Source: Rubrobacter_A sp965214435
Lineage (GTDB): Bacteria > Actinomycetota > Rubrobacteria > Rubrobacterales > Rubrobacteraceae
DNA: 64,000 nucleotides
Direction of reading: 5' to 3'
Assembly: GCA_965214435.1 (NCBI GenBank)
Contig: OZ243960.1
Coordinates: forward strand, 1,550,001-1,614,000
The position numbers were made by a program, and so were the translations under genes. Of the stretch, positions 34,596 through 43,466 are shown piece after piece (within the stretch, counting starts at the first letter, position 1; each line of letters opens with the position of its first letter). Under the pieces are notes generated by a model. That model was not told where the DNA came from and ran no database searches. It saw nothing but the letters and a program-made list of their open reading frames with translations.

Positions 34596-35210
34596 CTAGA
34601 GATCAGGCTCCCAGATCTTCCGCAAGTCTAGCGTAAAACCCGACAACACTGGTTCACCCGAAAGCGAAGATATCCCTTTCAAATGCTCGACTTCAGCGTC
34701 CGGACGGTAAACGTAGACCCGTTTGTCGGCCGGGTCTATGAGCCATCCCAGCCGCGCGCCGTTCTCAATGTACTCCTGCATCTTGTCCTGGAGCAGCGTC
34801 AGGCTGTCTGTCGGGGAGCGGAGTTCGACCACGAAGTCCGGGCATAGCGGCAAGAACTTCTGCTTCTGCTCCGCCGTAAGTTCGGCGAGCCTCTCTTGGC
34901 GCACCCAGGCGGCGTCCGGCGAGCGGGTTGCGCCATTCGAGAGCCGGAAGCCGGTCGAAGAGTCGAAGGCGACACCCGTACCGTCGCTTTCCGTCCACAC
35001 GCCTAACTGCAAAGCTATCCTGAAGTTGCGGTTACCCGTTTCTCCTCCGGTCGGCGGCATTATTTCCAGGTTCCCCTCCGCGGTACGCTCGATGCGTAAG
35101 TCCTTGTTTAGCTGGCAGAACTGGAAGAACTGCTCTGCATCCATCTCTAGCGCCGGCGCTGTCCGGAGAATCACCGGCTGATACTCCACGCGGATTGTCG
35201 CTTCGGCCAC
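34596..35210 (-). CDS. Uma2 family (DUF820) PD-(D/E)XK nuclease-like protein
   Basis: A 204-residue protein with the Uma2 pattern: LEIMPPTGGETGNRN, SPDAAWV (Asp) and FVVELRSPTDSL (Glu), then QEYIENGARLGWLIDP. Predicted restriction-endonuclease fold; the function is not established, and this family is abundant in cyanobacteria and some actinobacteria. GTG at 35210 follows GGAGG with 5 nt spacing. The longer frame (to 35306) runs into the terminator of the next operon. Confidence 0.88.
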   Translation of the reverse strand: MAEATIRVEYQPVILRTAPALEMDAEQFFQFCQLNKDLRIERTAEGNLEIMPPTGGETGNRNFRIALQLGVWTESDGTGVAFDSSTGFRLSNGATRSPDAAWVRQERLAELTAEQKQKFLPLCPDFVVELRSPTDSLTLLQDKMQEYIENGARLGWLIDPADKRVYVYRPDAEVEHLKGISSLSGEPVLSGFTLDLRKIWEPDL

Positions 35211-35265
35211 TTCGACCTCCAGGGTAGTTGCCGCAATCCTAGCACCGGACCTCGGGTAGCTCCGA

Positions 35266-35298
35266 CAAAAGAAACGGGGCCGCCTTTCGGCAGCCCCG
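35266..35298 (-). terminator. Intrinsic terminator of the cysM-mec-cysO::moeZ operon
   Basis: On the minus strand: a GC-rich hairpin (outer stem CGGGGC/GCCCCG at 35298-35293 and 35280-35275, with an inner GCC/GGC stem and a 4-nt loop) followed by TTTCTTTT. It lies 26 bp past the operon's last stop. Confidence 0.88.
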
Positions 35299-35323
35299 CT
35301 TTCCAAATTACTTCTACGATTGT

Positions 35324-36778
<1,455 letters not shown>

Positions 36779-36817
36779 AATAGTGGGCTCCTTCTTTGTA
36801 TAAAACCTGTATAAAAC

Positions 36818-37237
36818 TTACTCTGCCAGCGACTCTTCGTTGTACCCGGAGCGGTCGTCGCGCAATATCCAGGACCGGGTGTCTTTGATACCGTCTTCTC
36901 TGACCGAGGTGATAATGTAGGACCAGCCGGGCAGCGCGTGATCCCGGTCGTACTCCGAAGGCTCCGCCGGGTGATCGGGGTGGGAGTGGTAGATCCCTAA
37001 CACGTCGAGATCCCGCTCCGTGGCCCGCTCCTCCAGCTTCATATAATCCATCGGGTCTATGAGGAAACGTCGCTTCCGCTCGTCCTCATGGGTGTTCTCC
37101 GCGGGCCATACGTCCACCACGACCTTCATCTCTCCGGTGTCCATGCCGACGATAAGGCCGGAGCACTCCTCCGGGTACGTCTCGCGGGCGTGCCGGTGGA
37201 TGCTCTCCCGGTCGCCCGCACCTATCTTGAGCGCCAT
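36818..37237 (-). CDS. mec: Mec-type JAMM metallopeptidase (M67)
   Basis: A 139-residue zinc protease. JAMM motif HSHPDHPAEPSEYD (His84, His86, Asp97) with upstream Glu23/24 in YPEECSGLIVG. The actinobacterial homologue hydrolyses the CysO-cysteine adduct, releasing cysteine and regenerating CysO. In this genome it may also have to cut the CysO-MoeZ fusion after Gly90 (inference). ATG follows TAGGAGG by 6 nt. It lies 10 bp after cysM and 39 bp before the fusion gene. Confidence 0.93.
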   Translation of the reverse strand: MALKIGAGDRESIHRHARETYPEECSGLIVGMDTGEMKVVVDVWPAENTHEDERKRRFLIDPMDYMKLEERATERDLDVLGIYHSHPDHPAEPSEYDRDHALPGWSYIITSVREDGIKDTRSWILRDDRSGYNEESLAE

Positions 37238-37247
37238 ACGGGGCCTC

Positions 37248-38174
37248 CTAGTCCTCGTCCCAGAAGCTCTCGGAGAGGTACTTGTCCGCCCCGTCGCAGA
37301 GCACGGTCACCACGATGCCGCTCTCTAGCTCTTTAGCGACCTCTAGCGCCGTCGCAACAGCAGCCCCGGCGGAAATGCCGACCAGGATGCCTTCCTCGCG
37401 GGCGATACGCTTTACCATCGCGTAGGCGTCCTCGGTCGCCGTCCGGCGGTTCTCGTCGGCGATGGTCGGGTTGTAGATCTCCGGCACGATGGCGCTCTCC
37501 ATGTGCTTCATGCCCTCAAGCCCGTGAAACGGCGAGTCCGGCTCGAACGAGACGACTTTTACCTCCGGGTTGAACTCCTTGAGCCTCGTGCCGGTCCCGA
37601 CGAAAGTCCCGCTGGTACCGAGGCCCGCGACGAAGTGGGTGACGCCGCCATCCGTCTGCGACCAGATCTCGGGGGCCGTGGACTCGTAGTGCGCCCGGGG
37701 GTTGGCCGGGTTCGAGTACTGGTCCGGGTAGAAGTACCGCTCGGGGTCCTCGGCGTAGAGCCTTCTAGCCTCGCGGATTGCGCCGTCTGAGCCTTCGCCC
37801 GGGTCGGTCAGGACGAACTCGACCCCGTAGGCCCGCAGGATCTTCTTCCGCTCCTCGCTGGCGTTCTTGGGCATACACAACCGCACCTGGTACCCGAGCG
37901 CGGCCCCGATCCAGGCGTAGGCGATACCCGTGTTCCCGCTCGTAGCGTCCAGGATGGTCTTCTCCGGCGTCAGAGCGCCGCTCTTTTCGCCGGCCCGGAT
38001 CATCCACAAAGCCGGCCGGTCTTTTACAGACCCACCCGGATTGTGCATCTCCGCCTTCCCCAAAATAGAAACCCCCGGAACCTCCCGGCTGATGCTCGGT
38101 AGCTCCAGAAGCGGCGTATTTCCCACCAACTCCGTTGTCCGGGACCCGGCCCGACTCTTAATCCTAGTAATCAT
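37248..38174 (-). CDS. cysM: Cysteine synthase CysM (O-phosphoserine sulfhydrylase type)
   Basis: A 308-residue PLP enzyme. NPGGSVKDRPA holds the PLP Lys, TSGNTGIAYAWIGA the substrate loop, GLGTSGTFVGTGTRLKE the phosphate-binding Gly-rich loop. In the CysO pathway it joins O-phosphoserine to CysO-thiocarboxylate. The neighbours mec and cysO::moeZ support that role rather than plain CysK activity. ATG 38174 (MITRIKSRAG) begins 9 nt after a perfect TATAAT, with no ribosome site; the longer frame to 38231 would include the promoter. Confidence 0.93.
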   Translation of the reverse strand: MITRIKSRAGSRTTELVGNTPLLELPSISREVPGVSILGKAEMHNPGGSVKDRPALWMIRAGEKSGALTPEKTILDATSGNTGIAYAWIGAALGYQVRLCMPKNASEERKKILRAYGVEFVLTDPGEGSDGAIREARRLYAEDPERYFYPDQYSNPANPRAHYESTAPEIWSQTDGGVTHFVAGLGTSGTFVGTGTRLKEFNPEVKVVSFEPDSPFHGLEGMKHMESAIVPEIYNPTIADENRRTATEDAYAMVKRIAREEGILVGISAGAAVATALEVAKELESGIVVTVLCDGADKYLSESFWDED

Positions 38175-38183
38175 GTCGGGATT

Positions 38184-38211
38184 ATTATACCGCCCGAAAC
38201 CACCCCGTCCA
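38184..38211 (-). promoter_or_regulatory. Promoter of the cysM operon
   Basis: Minus strand: TGGACG (38211-38206), 16-bp spacer, perfect TATAAT (38189-38184). It ends 9 nt before the cysM ATG, predicting a leader of only a few bases. No operator-like dyad was recognised around it. Confidence 0.7.
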
Positions 38212-38260
38212 GAGCCCAAAGCAAAATACACGGTTTGGAAGATGAATTTGGATACAATTT

Positions 38261-38295
38261 AGGCCGGAAGGCCGCAAAAAGGGACCTTCCGGCCT
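38261..38295. terminator. Inverted repeat downstream of hemQ
   Basis: An 11-bp perfect stem (AGGCCGGAAGG and its complement) with a 13-nt loop that includes a run of A/T. It sits 67 bp past the hemQ stop and 50 bp upstream of the cysM promoter. No poly-T tail follows the stem, but it is well placed to separate the two transcription units. Confidence 0.6.
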
Positions 38296-38361
38296 TGGCT
38301 GGTGCGATGGGCCAAATTATACAATTGTCGAAATCCTCGCCGCTACGGCAAACGCATTAAA

Positions 38362-39084
38362 TTATTTTAAGGTTTCGAGGATTTCTGCTAAGGATCGGCG
38401 GCGGCAGGTAAATATGGGGGTGTCGAGTTCGGTGTAGGAAGAGGCGTCGCTCTCGCGCAACTCCATCATCAGGTCCTGAAACTTCTCTGGTGTCTCGGCT
38501 TCAAAGGAGAGGATGAACTCGAAGTCGTCGATGCCGAAGCAGTAGGCGGTGTTGTTCTTGACCGGGTAGTGCTTTCGCCCGATGTACATATGCTCGTCCA
38601 TCATCCGCTGGCGCTCTTCGAGCGGTAGCTGGTACCACTCGCGGTTTTTGACAAATGGGTAGACAAATAGGTAGTCGCCCTCGCCGGGGATAATGTAGCG
38701 CCGGTTCTCAAAGCCCGGGGTGTGTTCGCCGACGTATATAGAGCGCCGTGCCAGGCCGAAGTAGGAGTAGGTGATGGTGAGGTACTTCCCGAGCCCGGTC
38801 TTTAAGAGAGCGGCGGTCATCTGCTCGAAAGCGTCGAGGTCGTAGCCGATGCGCCACAGCATAAAGTCCGCGTCGGCCCGGAGCCCGAGCAGCGAGTAAG
38901 AGCGGAGGAGCATGCCCCCCGAGTGGTCCTCGGCCGCGCGGGCGAACTCCTCAACGCCCCGTGCCCGCTCCTCGTCGGGCAACCGCCGCCAGAGCGGGTC
39001 GAGTTTCAAGAAAATATAGTTTATATACTGGGCCGGAAGCTTCTCGGTGCTCTCGGTTTGCGGTTGGGTCCTGGTCTCGGTCAT
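38362..39084 (-). CDS. hemQ: Coproheme decarboxylase (HemQ/ChdC), chlorite-dismutase family
   Basis: A 240-residue enzyme that turns coproheme III into heme b, the last step of the coproporphyrin-dependent pathway of Gram-positive bacteria. The catalytic Tyr is expected in REWYQLPLEER and the proximal heme His in IGRKHYPVKNNTAY. The chlorite dismutase Arg is not evident, supporting heme synthesis over chlorite breakdown. Starts ATG after AAGGGAG. The other heme genes are not in the window. Confidence 0.92.
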   Translation of the reverse strand: MTETRTQPQTESTEKLPAQYINYIFLKLDPLWRRLPDEERARGVEEFARAAEDHSGGMLLRSYSLLGLRADADFMLWRIGYDLDAFEQMTAALLKTGLGKYLTITYSYFGLARRSIYVGEHTPGFENRRYIIPGEGDYLFVYPFVKNREWYQLPLEERQRMMDEHMYIGRKHYPVKNNTAYCFGIDDFEFILSFEAETPEKFQDLMMELRESDASSYTELDTPIFTCRRRSLAEILETLK

Positions 39085-39107
39085 TTGTTTCTCCCTTTTT
39101 GTAAGCT

Positions 39108-39222
39108 TGTCAGCTAATCAGCGTTTCAGTCGGTCAGCAGTCCAGGACTCATTCTCTTCTAAGGTGTGCCGCTCTGCGTTACCGGGCGGCGTGTCGAACC
39201 CCTGACTAGCTGACACGCTGAC
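39108..39222. repeat. Intergenic inverted TCAGC/GCTGA strings (copy A)
   Basis: Left part holds TGTCAGCTAATCAG (39108-39121) plus further TCAG units; right part holds CTGACTAGCTGACA (39202-39215) and GCTGACC. The two are complementary at 13 of 14 positions across an 80-bp loop. A 12-mer CTGACTAGCTGA recurs in the gap after topB. Confidence 0.55.
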
Positions 39223-39238
39223 CCCCTGACCGGCTTTC

Positions 39239-40234
39239 CTAGGCTGATTGCTTTTCGAGGCCGAAGTTGTGCTCGTAGAGTTCTTCCACGCGGGCTAGTT
39301 CTTTTTCGGTGAGGTCCGGGGTGTCGGGGGCTGCGGCGAACTCCTCTAGCTGCTCGGCGTCGTAGATGTTCGGCAGGGTCGAGGCTACTTCGGGGGCGGC
39401 GAGGACGAACTTCAGGGCCGCCTGGCCGAGGGTGCGCTCGCCGGATGCCGTCAGGAAGTCGAGCTGCTCGATCTTCTTTAAGCCGTTTATGAGCCAGTCT
39501 TTCGGGCGGTGGCGGCGGTGGTCGTTCTCCCCGAAAGTGGTCGCCTCGGTGTAGGTGCCTTCCAGCATGCCGCTGGAGTGGGGCACCCGGACTATGAGGC
39601 TCGTGTCCGTGTCGCGGGCGGTACTGATGAGGTCGCGACCGGGGTCTTGTTCTAAGAGGTTGTAGATCATCTGCAGGCCGGTTATCTCCCGCTCGCGCAT
39701 GGTCTGCACGCCTTCCTCCAGCCAGCCGATCTTTGGCCCGAGGGCCACACCGTAGGCCCGGACCTTACCTTCGTCCTTGAAAGTTTCCAGTAGCGCGAAG
39801 AGGTCGTCGTTCTCGACGGCGTCCATCTTGGTGTTGTGTAGCTGGAGGAAGTCTATGTAGTCGGTGTCGAGCCTTTTCAGGCTCTGCTCCAGGGCGAAGC
39901 GGATAAAGTCCTCAGACCAGTCTTGAGGCCGGGCCTGCTGGCCGCGGCGCTGGGTGTTGTTGTAGAAGTCGTAGCCTATTTTGGTGGAGATCACCACCTC
40001 GTCCCGCACGTTCTCGGCGGTAAGTCCGGTGTCGGCGAGGATGGTCTCTCCCTTGCCGGAGCCGTAGGTGTCGGCGGTGTCGAAGTAGTTTATGCCCGCG
40101 TCGCGCGCCTGAGATATAAGCCGGGCGGAGCGGTTGTCGTCCACCTCGCCCCACCAGCCGGTCGAGATCGTCCAGACCCCGAAACCCACTTCCGATACCC
40201 GGATGTCCGTGCCGCCGAGATTTCTGTACCTCAT
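39239..40234 (-). CDS. Aldo/keto reductase (YajO/general stress protein 69-like)
   Basis: A 331-residue NADP oxidoreductase. N-terminus MRYRNLGGTDIRVSEVGFG, catalytic Asp/Tyr in DTADTYGSGKGETIL, Lys in ISTKIGYDF, His in LQLHNTKMDAV. It differs clearly from the aldo/keto reductase at 14-15 kb, so the two are not a recent duplication. ATG follows GAGGTG by 6 nt. Substrate unknown. Confidence 0.92.
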   Translation of the reverse strand: MRYRNLGGTDIRVSEVGFGVWTISTGWWGEVDDNRSARLISQARDAGINYFDTADTYGSGKGETILADTGLTAENVRDEVVISTKIGYDFYNNTQRRGQQARPQDWSEDFIRFALEQSLKRLDTDYIDFLQLHNTKMDAVENDDLFALLETFKDEGKVRAYGVALGPKIGWLEEGVQTMREREITGLQMIYNLLEQDPGRDLISTARDTDTSLIVRVPHSSGMLEGTYTEATTFGENDHRRHRPKDWLINGLKKIEQLDFLTASGERTLGQAALKFVLAAPEVASTLPNIYDAEQLEEFAAAPDTPDLTEKELARVEELYEHNFGLEKQSA

Positions 40235-40367
40235 CGCTCACACCTCGTTTGTTCTCTGGTAATCGAGCCCTTCTCTAACTACCCAATAACTACTACATTC
40301 TACCCGCCGCCTCTGTACACTCTCTCTCATGCCGTCCGAAGCGCCGCGCGAAAGAAGAGGCTAGAAG

Positions 40368-41066
40368 ATGATCGCACACTACGCCGGTGGCGCGTCGGGC
40401 GCCCGGGCCGGGGCCCGCGCCCGGGCGACGGTCGTAGTGGTCGACACGTTCCGGGCGAGCACCTCGATCTCCGTGCTGGTCTCTAAAGGCGCCCGTGTGC
40501 TACCCGTCGCTTCTATCGAGGCGGCGGCGGAAGCCCCAGCGGACTTCCGGATCGGCGAGCGCGGCAGCGCAAAGGTCGCCGGCTTTGACTTCGGAAATTC
40601 ACCGACCGAACTGTCCTCCGCCGATATACCGCCAGATTCCACGGTAGTCCTCAGCACCACGAACGGTACCCGCGTAGTCGAGGCCGCCGCGGGCGCCCGG
40701 GACGTCTTGATCGGCGCGTTCGTAAACGCGGATTGTCTGGCCGCCACTCTTTCTGAAAAATCACCGGATAGTGAAGTTTTTGTGGTCGGTTGCGGCTGGA
40801 AGGGTAAGCGCTCCTCTGAAGACGAAGCGGCGGCGGGCGCAATCCTCTGTCGCCTCCGCACGCGCGGCGCCGACCTCGACGAGCGCGCCCGGCGCGTCGC
40901 CGACCGCTACCTCTCCCGCCCAACAGAGCGACTCCGCACTAATATCGCCGCCCGGCGGTTGCTGCGCCTCGGGTACGAGAAAGACCTCAGCTTTTGCCTC
41001 TCCGAAGATACCGTCCCAGTCGTTCCCCGTTTGCAAAACGGTGCTTTCACCTCCGGTCTTCTCTAA
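40368..41066 (+). CDS. 2-phosphosulfolactate phosphatase-like protein (ComB family)
   Basis: A 232-residue Mg2+-dependent phosphatase family protein with VVVVDTFRASTSI, ERGSAKVAGFDFGNSP, STTNGTRVV and the Cys/Asp-containing CGWKGKRSSEDEAAAG. ComB makes sulfolactate in archaeal coenzyme M synthesis. Many bacteria carry ComB homologues without the rest of that path, so the real substrate is uncertain. ATG follows AAGAAGAGG. Single-gene unit. Confidence 0.87.
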   Translation: MIAHYAGGASGARAGARARATVVVVDTFRASTSISVLVSKGARVLPVASIEAAAEAPADFRIGERGSAKVAGFDFGNSPTELSSADIPPDSTVVLSTTNGTRVVEAAAGARDVLIGAFVNADCLAATLSEKSPDSEVFVVGCGWKGKRSSEDEAAAGAILCRLRTRGADLDERARRVADRYLSRPTERLRTNIAARRLLRLGYEKDLSFCLSEDTVPVVPRLQNGAFTSGLL

Positions 41067-41163
41067 AAAGCACCTATATGCAGGGTGTTGTCAATATAAA
41101 CCCGAGAACAGAGCGTGAGCGTGGAACTCTAACGTCGACCCTTAAAAAAGACCAAAATTCTCC

Positions 41164-41192
41164 TTGACAACCTATGGTGGTGGCTCTATTCT
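41164..41192 (+). promoter_or_regulatory. Strong sigma-70-type promoter
   Basis: Perfect TTGACA (41164-41169), 17-bp spacer, TATTCT (41187-41192). This is the best promoter in the window. Transcription should start near 41199, giving a leader of about 60 nt before the small gene. Confidence 0.85.
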
Positions 41193-41259
41193 GAGGCTAC
41201 ACAGACGGGCAGAAAGTTACAAAGTCCGTCCAATCTGTAACCGGAAGGAGGTGTAGTAA

Positions 41260-41460
41260 ATGACACTAACTATCTCTCACGAGAAGACCAAGGAGCATAC
41301 CCGCGAAGACGTGGACCGGGCCATCGACGTGATCGAGCGTCACCTGGAGAAGGAGGCGCGGACCCGCAACCTGCTCGACGAGCAGGCGATCATGCGTCCG
41401 AAGGACCTCTGCAAGCAGCAGGGCCTGGACATGGTTGCCGAGCTGCGCGGCATGGTTTAA
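41260..41460 (+). CDS. Small protein of unknown function, strong expression signals
   Basis: A 66-residue, highly charged, helix-predicting protein (REDVDRAIDVIERHLEKEARTRNLLDEQ then PKDLCKQQGLDMVAELRGM), with no signal peptide or membrane helix. One Cys in DLCKQQ. The ribosome site GGAAGGAGGTG is near perfect with about 7 nt spacing, and the promoter is the strongest seen here, so the product is probably abundant. No family recognised. It is followed by a long hairpin and a terminator. Confidence 0.8.
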   Translation: MTLTISHEKTKEHTREDVDRAIDVIERHLEKEARTRNLLDEQAIMRPKDLCKQQGLDMVAELRGMV

Positions 41461-41475
41461 AGCCTGCGGCTCATA

Positions 41476-41572
41476 AGCCTATGAAGGGGGATGCACAGTA
41501 ACTAACCTGTAGTCCTCCGGGAAATGTCCGTGAACGGTATCTGCGGGCTGTCCATCCCCCTTCAGGTAGGCT
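41476..41572 (+). ncRNA. Long structured RNA element 3' of the small gene (candidate)
   Basis: Flanks pair as AGCCTA, TGAAGGGGGATG and ACAG (41476-41498) with CTGT, CATCCCCCTTCA and TAGGCT (41548-41572), about 22 bp with one mismatch and a 2-nt bulge. The 49-nt apical region contains CCGTGAACGG and no feature I can match. The SRP RNA GGAAGGAAGCAG-type motif is absent. It lies inside the transcript of the small gene and before the terminator, so it could be a stable 3' fragment or a separate RNA. Confidence 0.5.
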
Positions 41573-41575
41573 GAG

Positions 41576-41605
41576 AAGGACCGGTATTCTATTCCGGTCC
41601 TTTTT
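41576..41605 (+). terminator. Intrinsic terminator
   Basis: A 9-bp stem AAGGACCGG/CCGGTCCTT with a 9-nt loop, followed by TTTTTCTTT. It ends the transcript of the small gene and the structured element. Confidence 0.88.
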
Positions 41606-41680
41606 CTTTGCGCTTTTCGAGATCAGCCGCATCTTCGGGGGCACTGCGGTTTTAGCTCTGTTAGCTAAACTTGATGGGTG

Positions 41681-41770
41681 CGGAGGAGGTGGGATTCGAA
41701 CCCACGATACCCCGTTGAGAGGTATAACACCTTAGCAGGGTGCCGCCTTCAACCACTCGGCCACTCCTCC
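41681..41770 (-). tRNA. tRNA-Ser (anticodon GCT)
   Basis: A 90-nt class II tRNA. Acceptor GGAGGAG pairs with CTCCTCC, discriminator G. The anticodon loop CTGCTAA gives GCT, reading AGC/AGU. A long variable arm and TTCGAATCC T-loop are present. The 3' CCA is not encoded in full. Confidence 0.96.
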
Positions 41771-41921
41771 AGCTCGAAGGTTGAAGTTTATCAGAAAGTT
41801 ACGGGTCAAAACCAGGTGTGCGGTATTCTCCGGCTAAAGCTTATCCGGGTATGGCGGTCGGGACCTCGCGGTTGGTGCTAGACTCCCGGGCCAGGGCGGC
41901 GGCGTTTTGCGGAGGTTTGGA

Positions 41922-42770
41922 GTGGCTGGACTCGGAAACCGGATGAGCATACCCCGGTTGCGGGAGATGAAGTTTGAGGGTGAGCGTATCGGGATGCTCA
42001 CCGTTTACGACTACCCGACGGCCCGCCTTCTGGACCGGGCCGGGACCGACGTTCTTCTGGTCGGCGACTCGCTCGGGATGGTGGTATTAGGGTACGAGTC
42101 CACCGTGTCCGTGACCCTGGAAGACATGATCCACCATATAAAAGCCGTCGTGCGGGGTACGGAGAATGCGCTGATCGTCGGTGACCTGCCGTTCGGTTCC
42201 TACAATGAGAGTCCATCCCAGGCCGTCCATTCGGCGAACCGCCTTATAAAAGAGGGCGGGTGCGCCGCCGTAAAGCTGGAAGGCAACATCGAGATGGCCC
42301 CGACCGTCCGGGCCATAACCGAGGCCGGTATCCCGGTCGTTGGTCACATCGGGCTCACGCCCCAGTCCGCTACCAAAGTCGGTGGCTACAAGGTACAGGC
42401 TCGTACCGCCGAAGACGCGGCGGCGCTCGTGGAGGGCGGACAGGCCCTGGAGAAGTCCGGAGCTTTCATGGTCGTCGTGGAAGCCGTCCCGGCTGCGGTC
42501 GGCGCGCTCGTGAGCCGGAGTTTGTCGGTGCCGGTTATAGGTATCGGGGCGGGACCGAGCTGCGACGGGCAAGTCCTCGTTACTCCGGACATGCTCGGTG
42601 TCCAGAACGACCTCCAACCCCGATACCTCAAGCGCTACGCGAATCTCGGACCGACTATAGAAGACGCCGCCCGGCAGTACCTCTCCGAAGTAAAGTCCGG
42701 CGCTTTCCCCGGAGAAGCGCACAGCTACGGGATGAGCGAGGGAGAGGAAGACCGGCTGGGGACCGTTTAG
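41922..42770 (+). CDS. panB: Ketopantoate hydroxymethyltransferase
   Basis: A 282-residue enzyme of pantothenate/CoA synthesis: 2-oxoisovalerate plus methylene-THF gives ketopantoate. It has YDYPTARLLDRAGTDVLLVGDSLG, DLPFGSYNES, VKLEGN, GHIGLTPQS and GIGAGPSCDGQVLV. GTG 41922 is favoured by GGAGG 6 nt upstream; ATG 41943 is an alternative. The gene is alone; panC and panD are not nearby. Its stop overlaps the stop of the convergent grpB remnant. Confidence 0.93.
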   Translation: MAGLGNRMSIPRLREMKFEGERIGMLTVYDYPTARLLDRAGTDVLLVGDSLGMVVLGYESTVSVTLEDMIHHIKAVVRGTENALIVGDLPFGSYNESPSQAVHSANRLIKEGGCAAVKLEGNIEMAPTVRAITEAGIPVVGHIGLTPQSATKVGGYKVQARTAEDAAALVEGGQALEKSGAFMVVVEAVPAAVGALVSRSLSVPVIGIGAGPSCDGQVLVTPDMLGVQNDLQPRYLKRYANLGPTIEDAARQYLSEVKSGAFPGEAHSYGMSEGEEDRLGTV

Positions 42771-43387
42771 AAAACCTCCCGGCGAGATTGCTGCCGGGCG
42801 CGCCAGGCCCTTGCCCGGCCCCGTAGCTCCCGGATAAAGGCGGACTTGCCCGCGGTGTAACCCTCGCGGTCCGCGCAGTGTGTAGCGGCGAGTTCGCGTT
42901 TGAGCGCCTCGTAGCGACGGGCCTCCGCAGGGTGGGCCCGCAGGTAGTCGCGGAACAGCAGATGCTCCTACCAGAACTCGCTACCAAAAACCGTCACGTG
43001 GAGGTGGTGGGTCCGCACGCCGGAGGTGAACTTCCGGAAGAAAGTCCTGCCCGGGACGCCGGCTTCTTCCCGGAGGTCGTAACCGTGCCGCGCAAGGGCG
43101 GAGATCTCCTTTCCTCCCGGCGGTAGTTCGCGGACGCCGGCAAGGATGTCGATCACCGGCTTCGCCGCGAGACCCGGTACCGCCGTACTCCCGACATGCT
43201 CCACGCCGATAGCCTCGTCCATCAGCGCCTCGGCAATCAGCCGCCGCTCCTTGCGGTATAGCTCTGGCCACCGGGGGTGGTAGTTAATGACGGTTACGGA
43301 ACTTCTATGGATTCGGGACCTCCTGCCGAGCGCGGACCAGCTTCGACCTTTTTTACTAAAGTTTTCGGCCGATTCCGCCGATAACAT
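42767..43387 (-). pseudogene. GrpB/UPF0157 family protein interrupted by an in-frame TAG
   Basis: The frame encodes a GrpB-type nucleotidyltransferase-like protein (YHPRWPELYRKER, GVEHVGSTAVPGLAAKPVIDI, THHLHVTVFGSEFW). A TAG stop at 42970-42968 cuts it, yet the same frame continues for 66 more codons with a perfect GrpB C-terminus (EHLLFRDYLRAHPAEARRYEALKREL). A single base change explains the stop. The N-terminus also lacks a convincing start: AGGAGG is followed 6 nt later by ATC, not a start codon. Probably a recent pseudogene. Confidence 0.82.
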
Positions 43388-43466
43388 AACGGATGAACGG
43401 GATTGATAATGACTATCTCACGGACGGGGCTCGCCAGCGACGTAACGCCCGCCGGCTTCTGCCCGG

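Noticed and set aside
41476..41572. SRP RNA (ffs) next to tRNA-Ser
   Set aside because: Size and location are tempting, but the conserved GGAAG...GCAG domain IV motif is absent on both strands.
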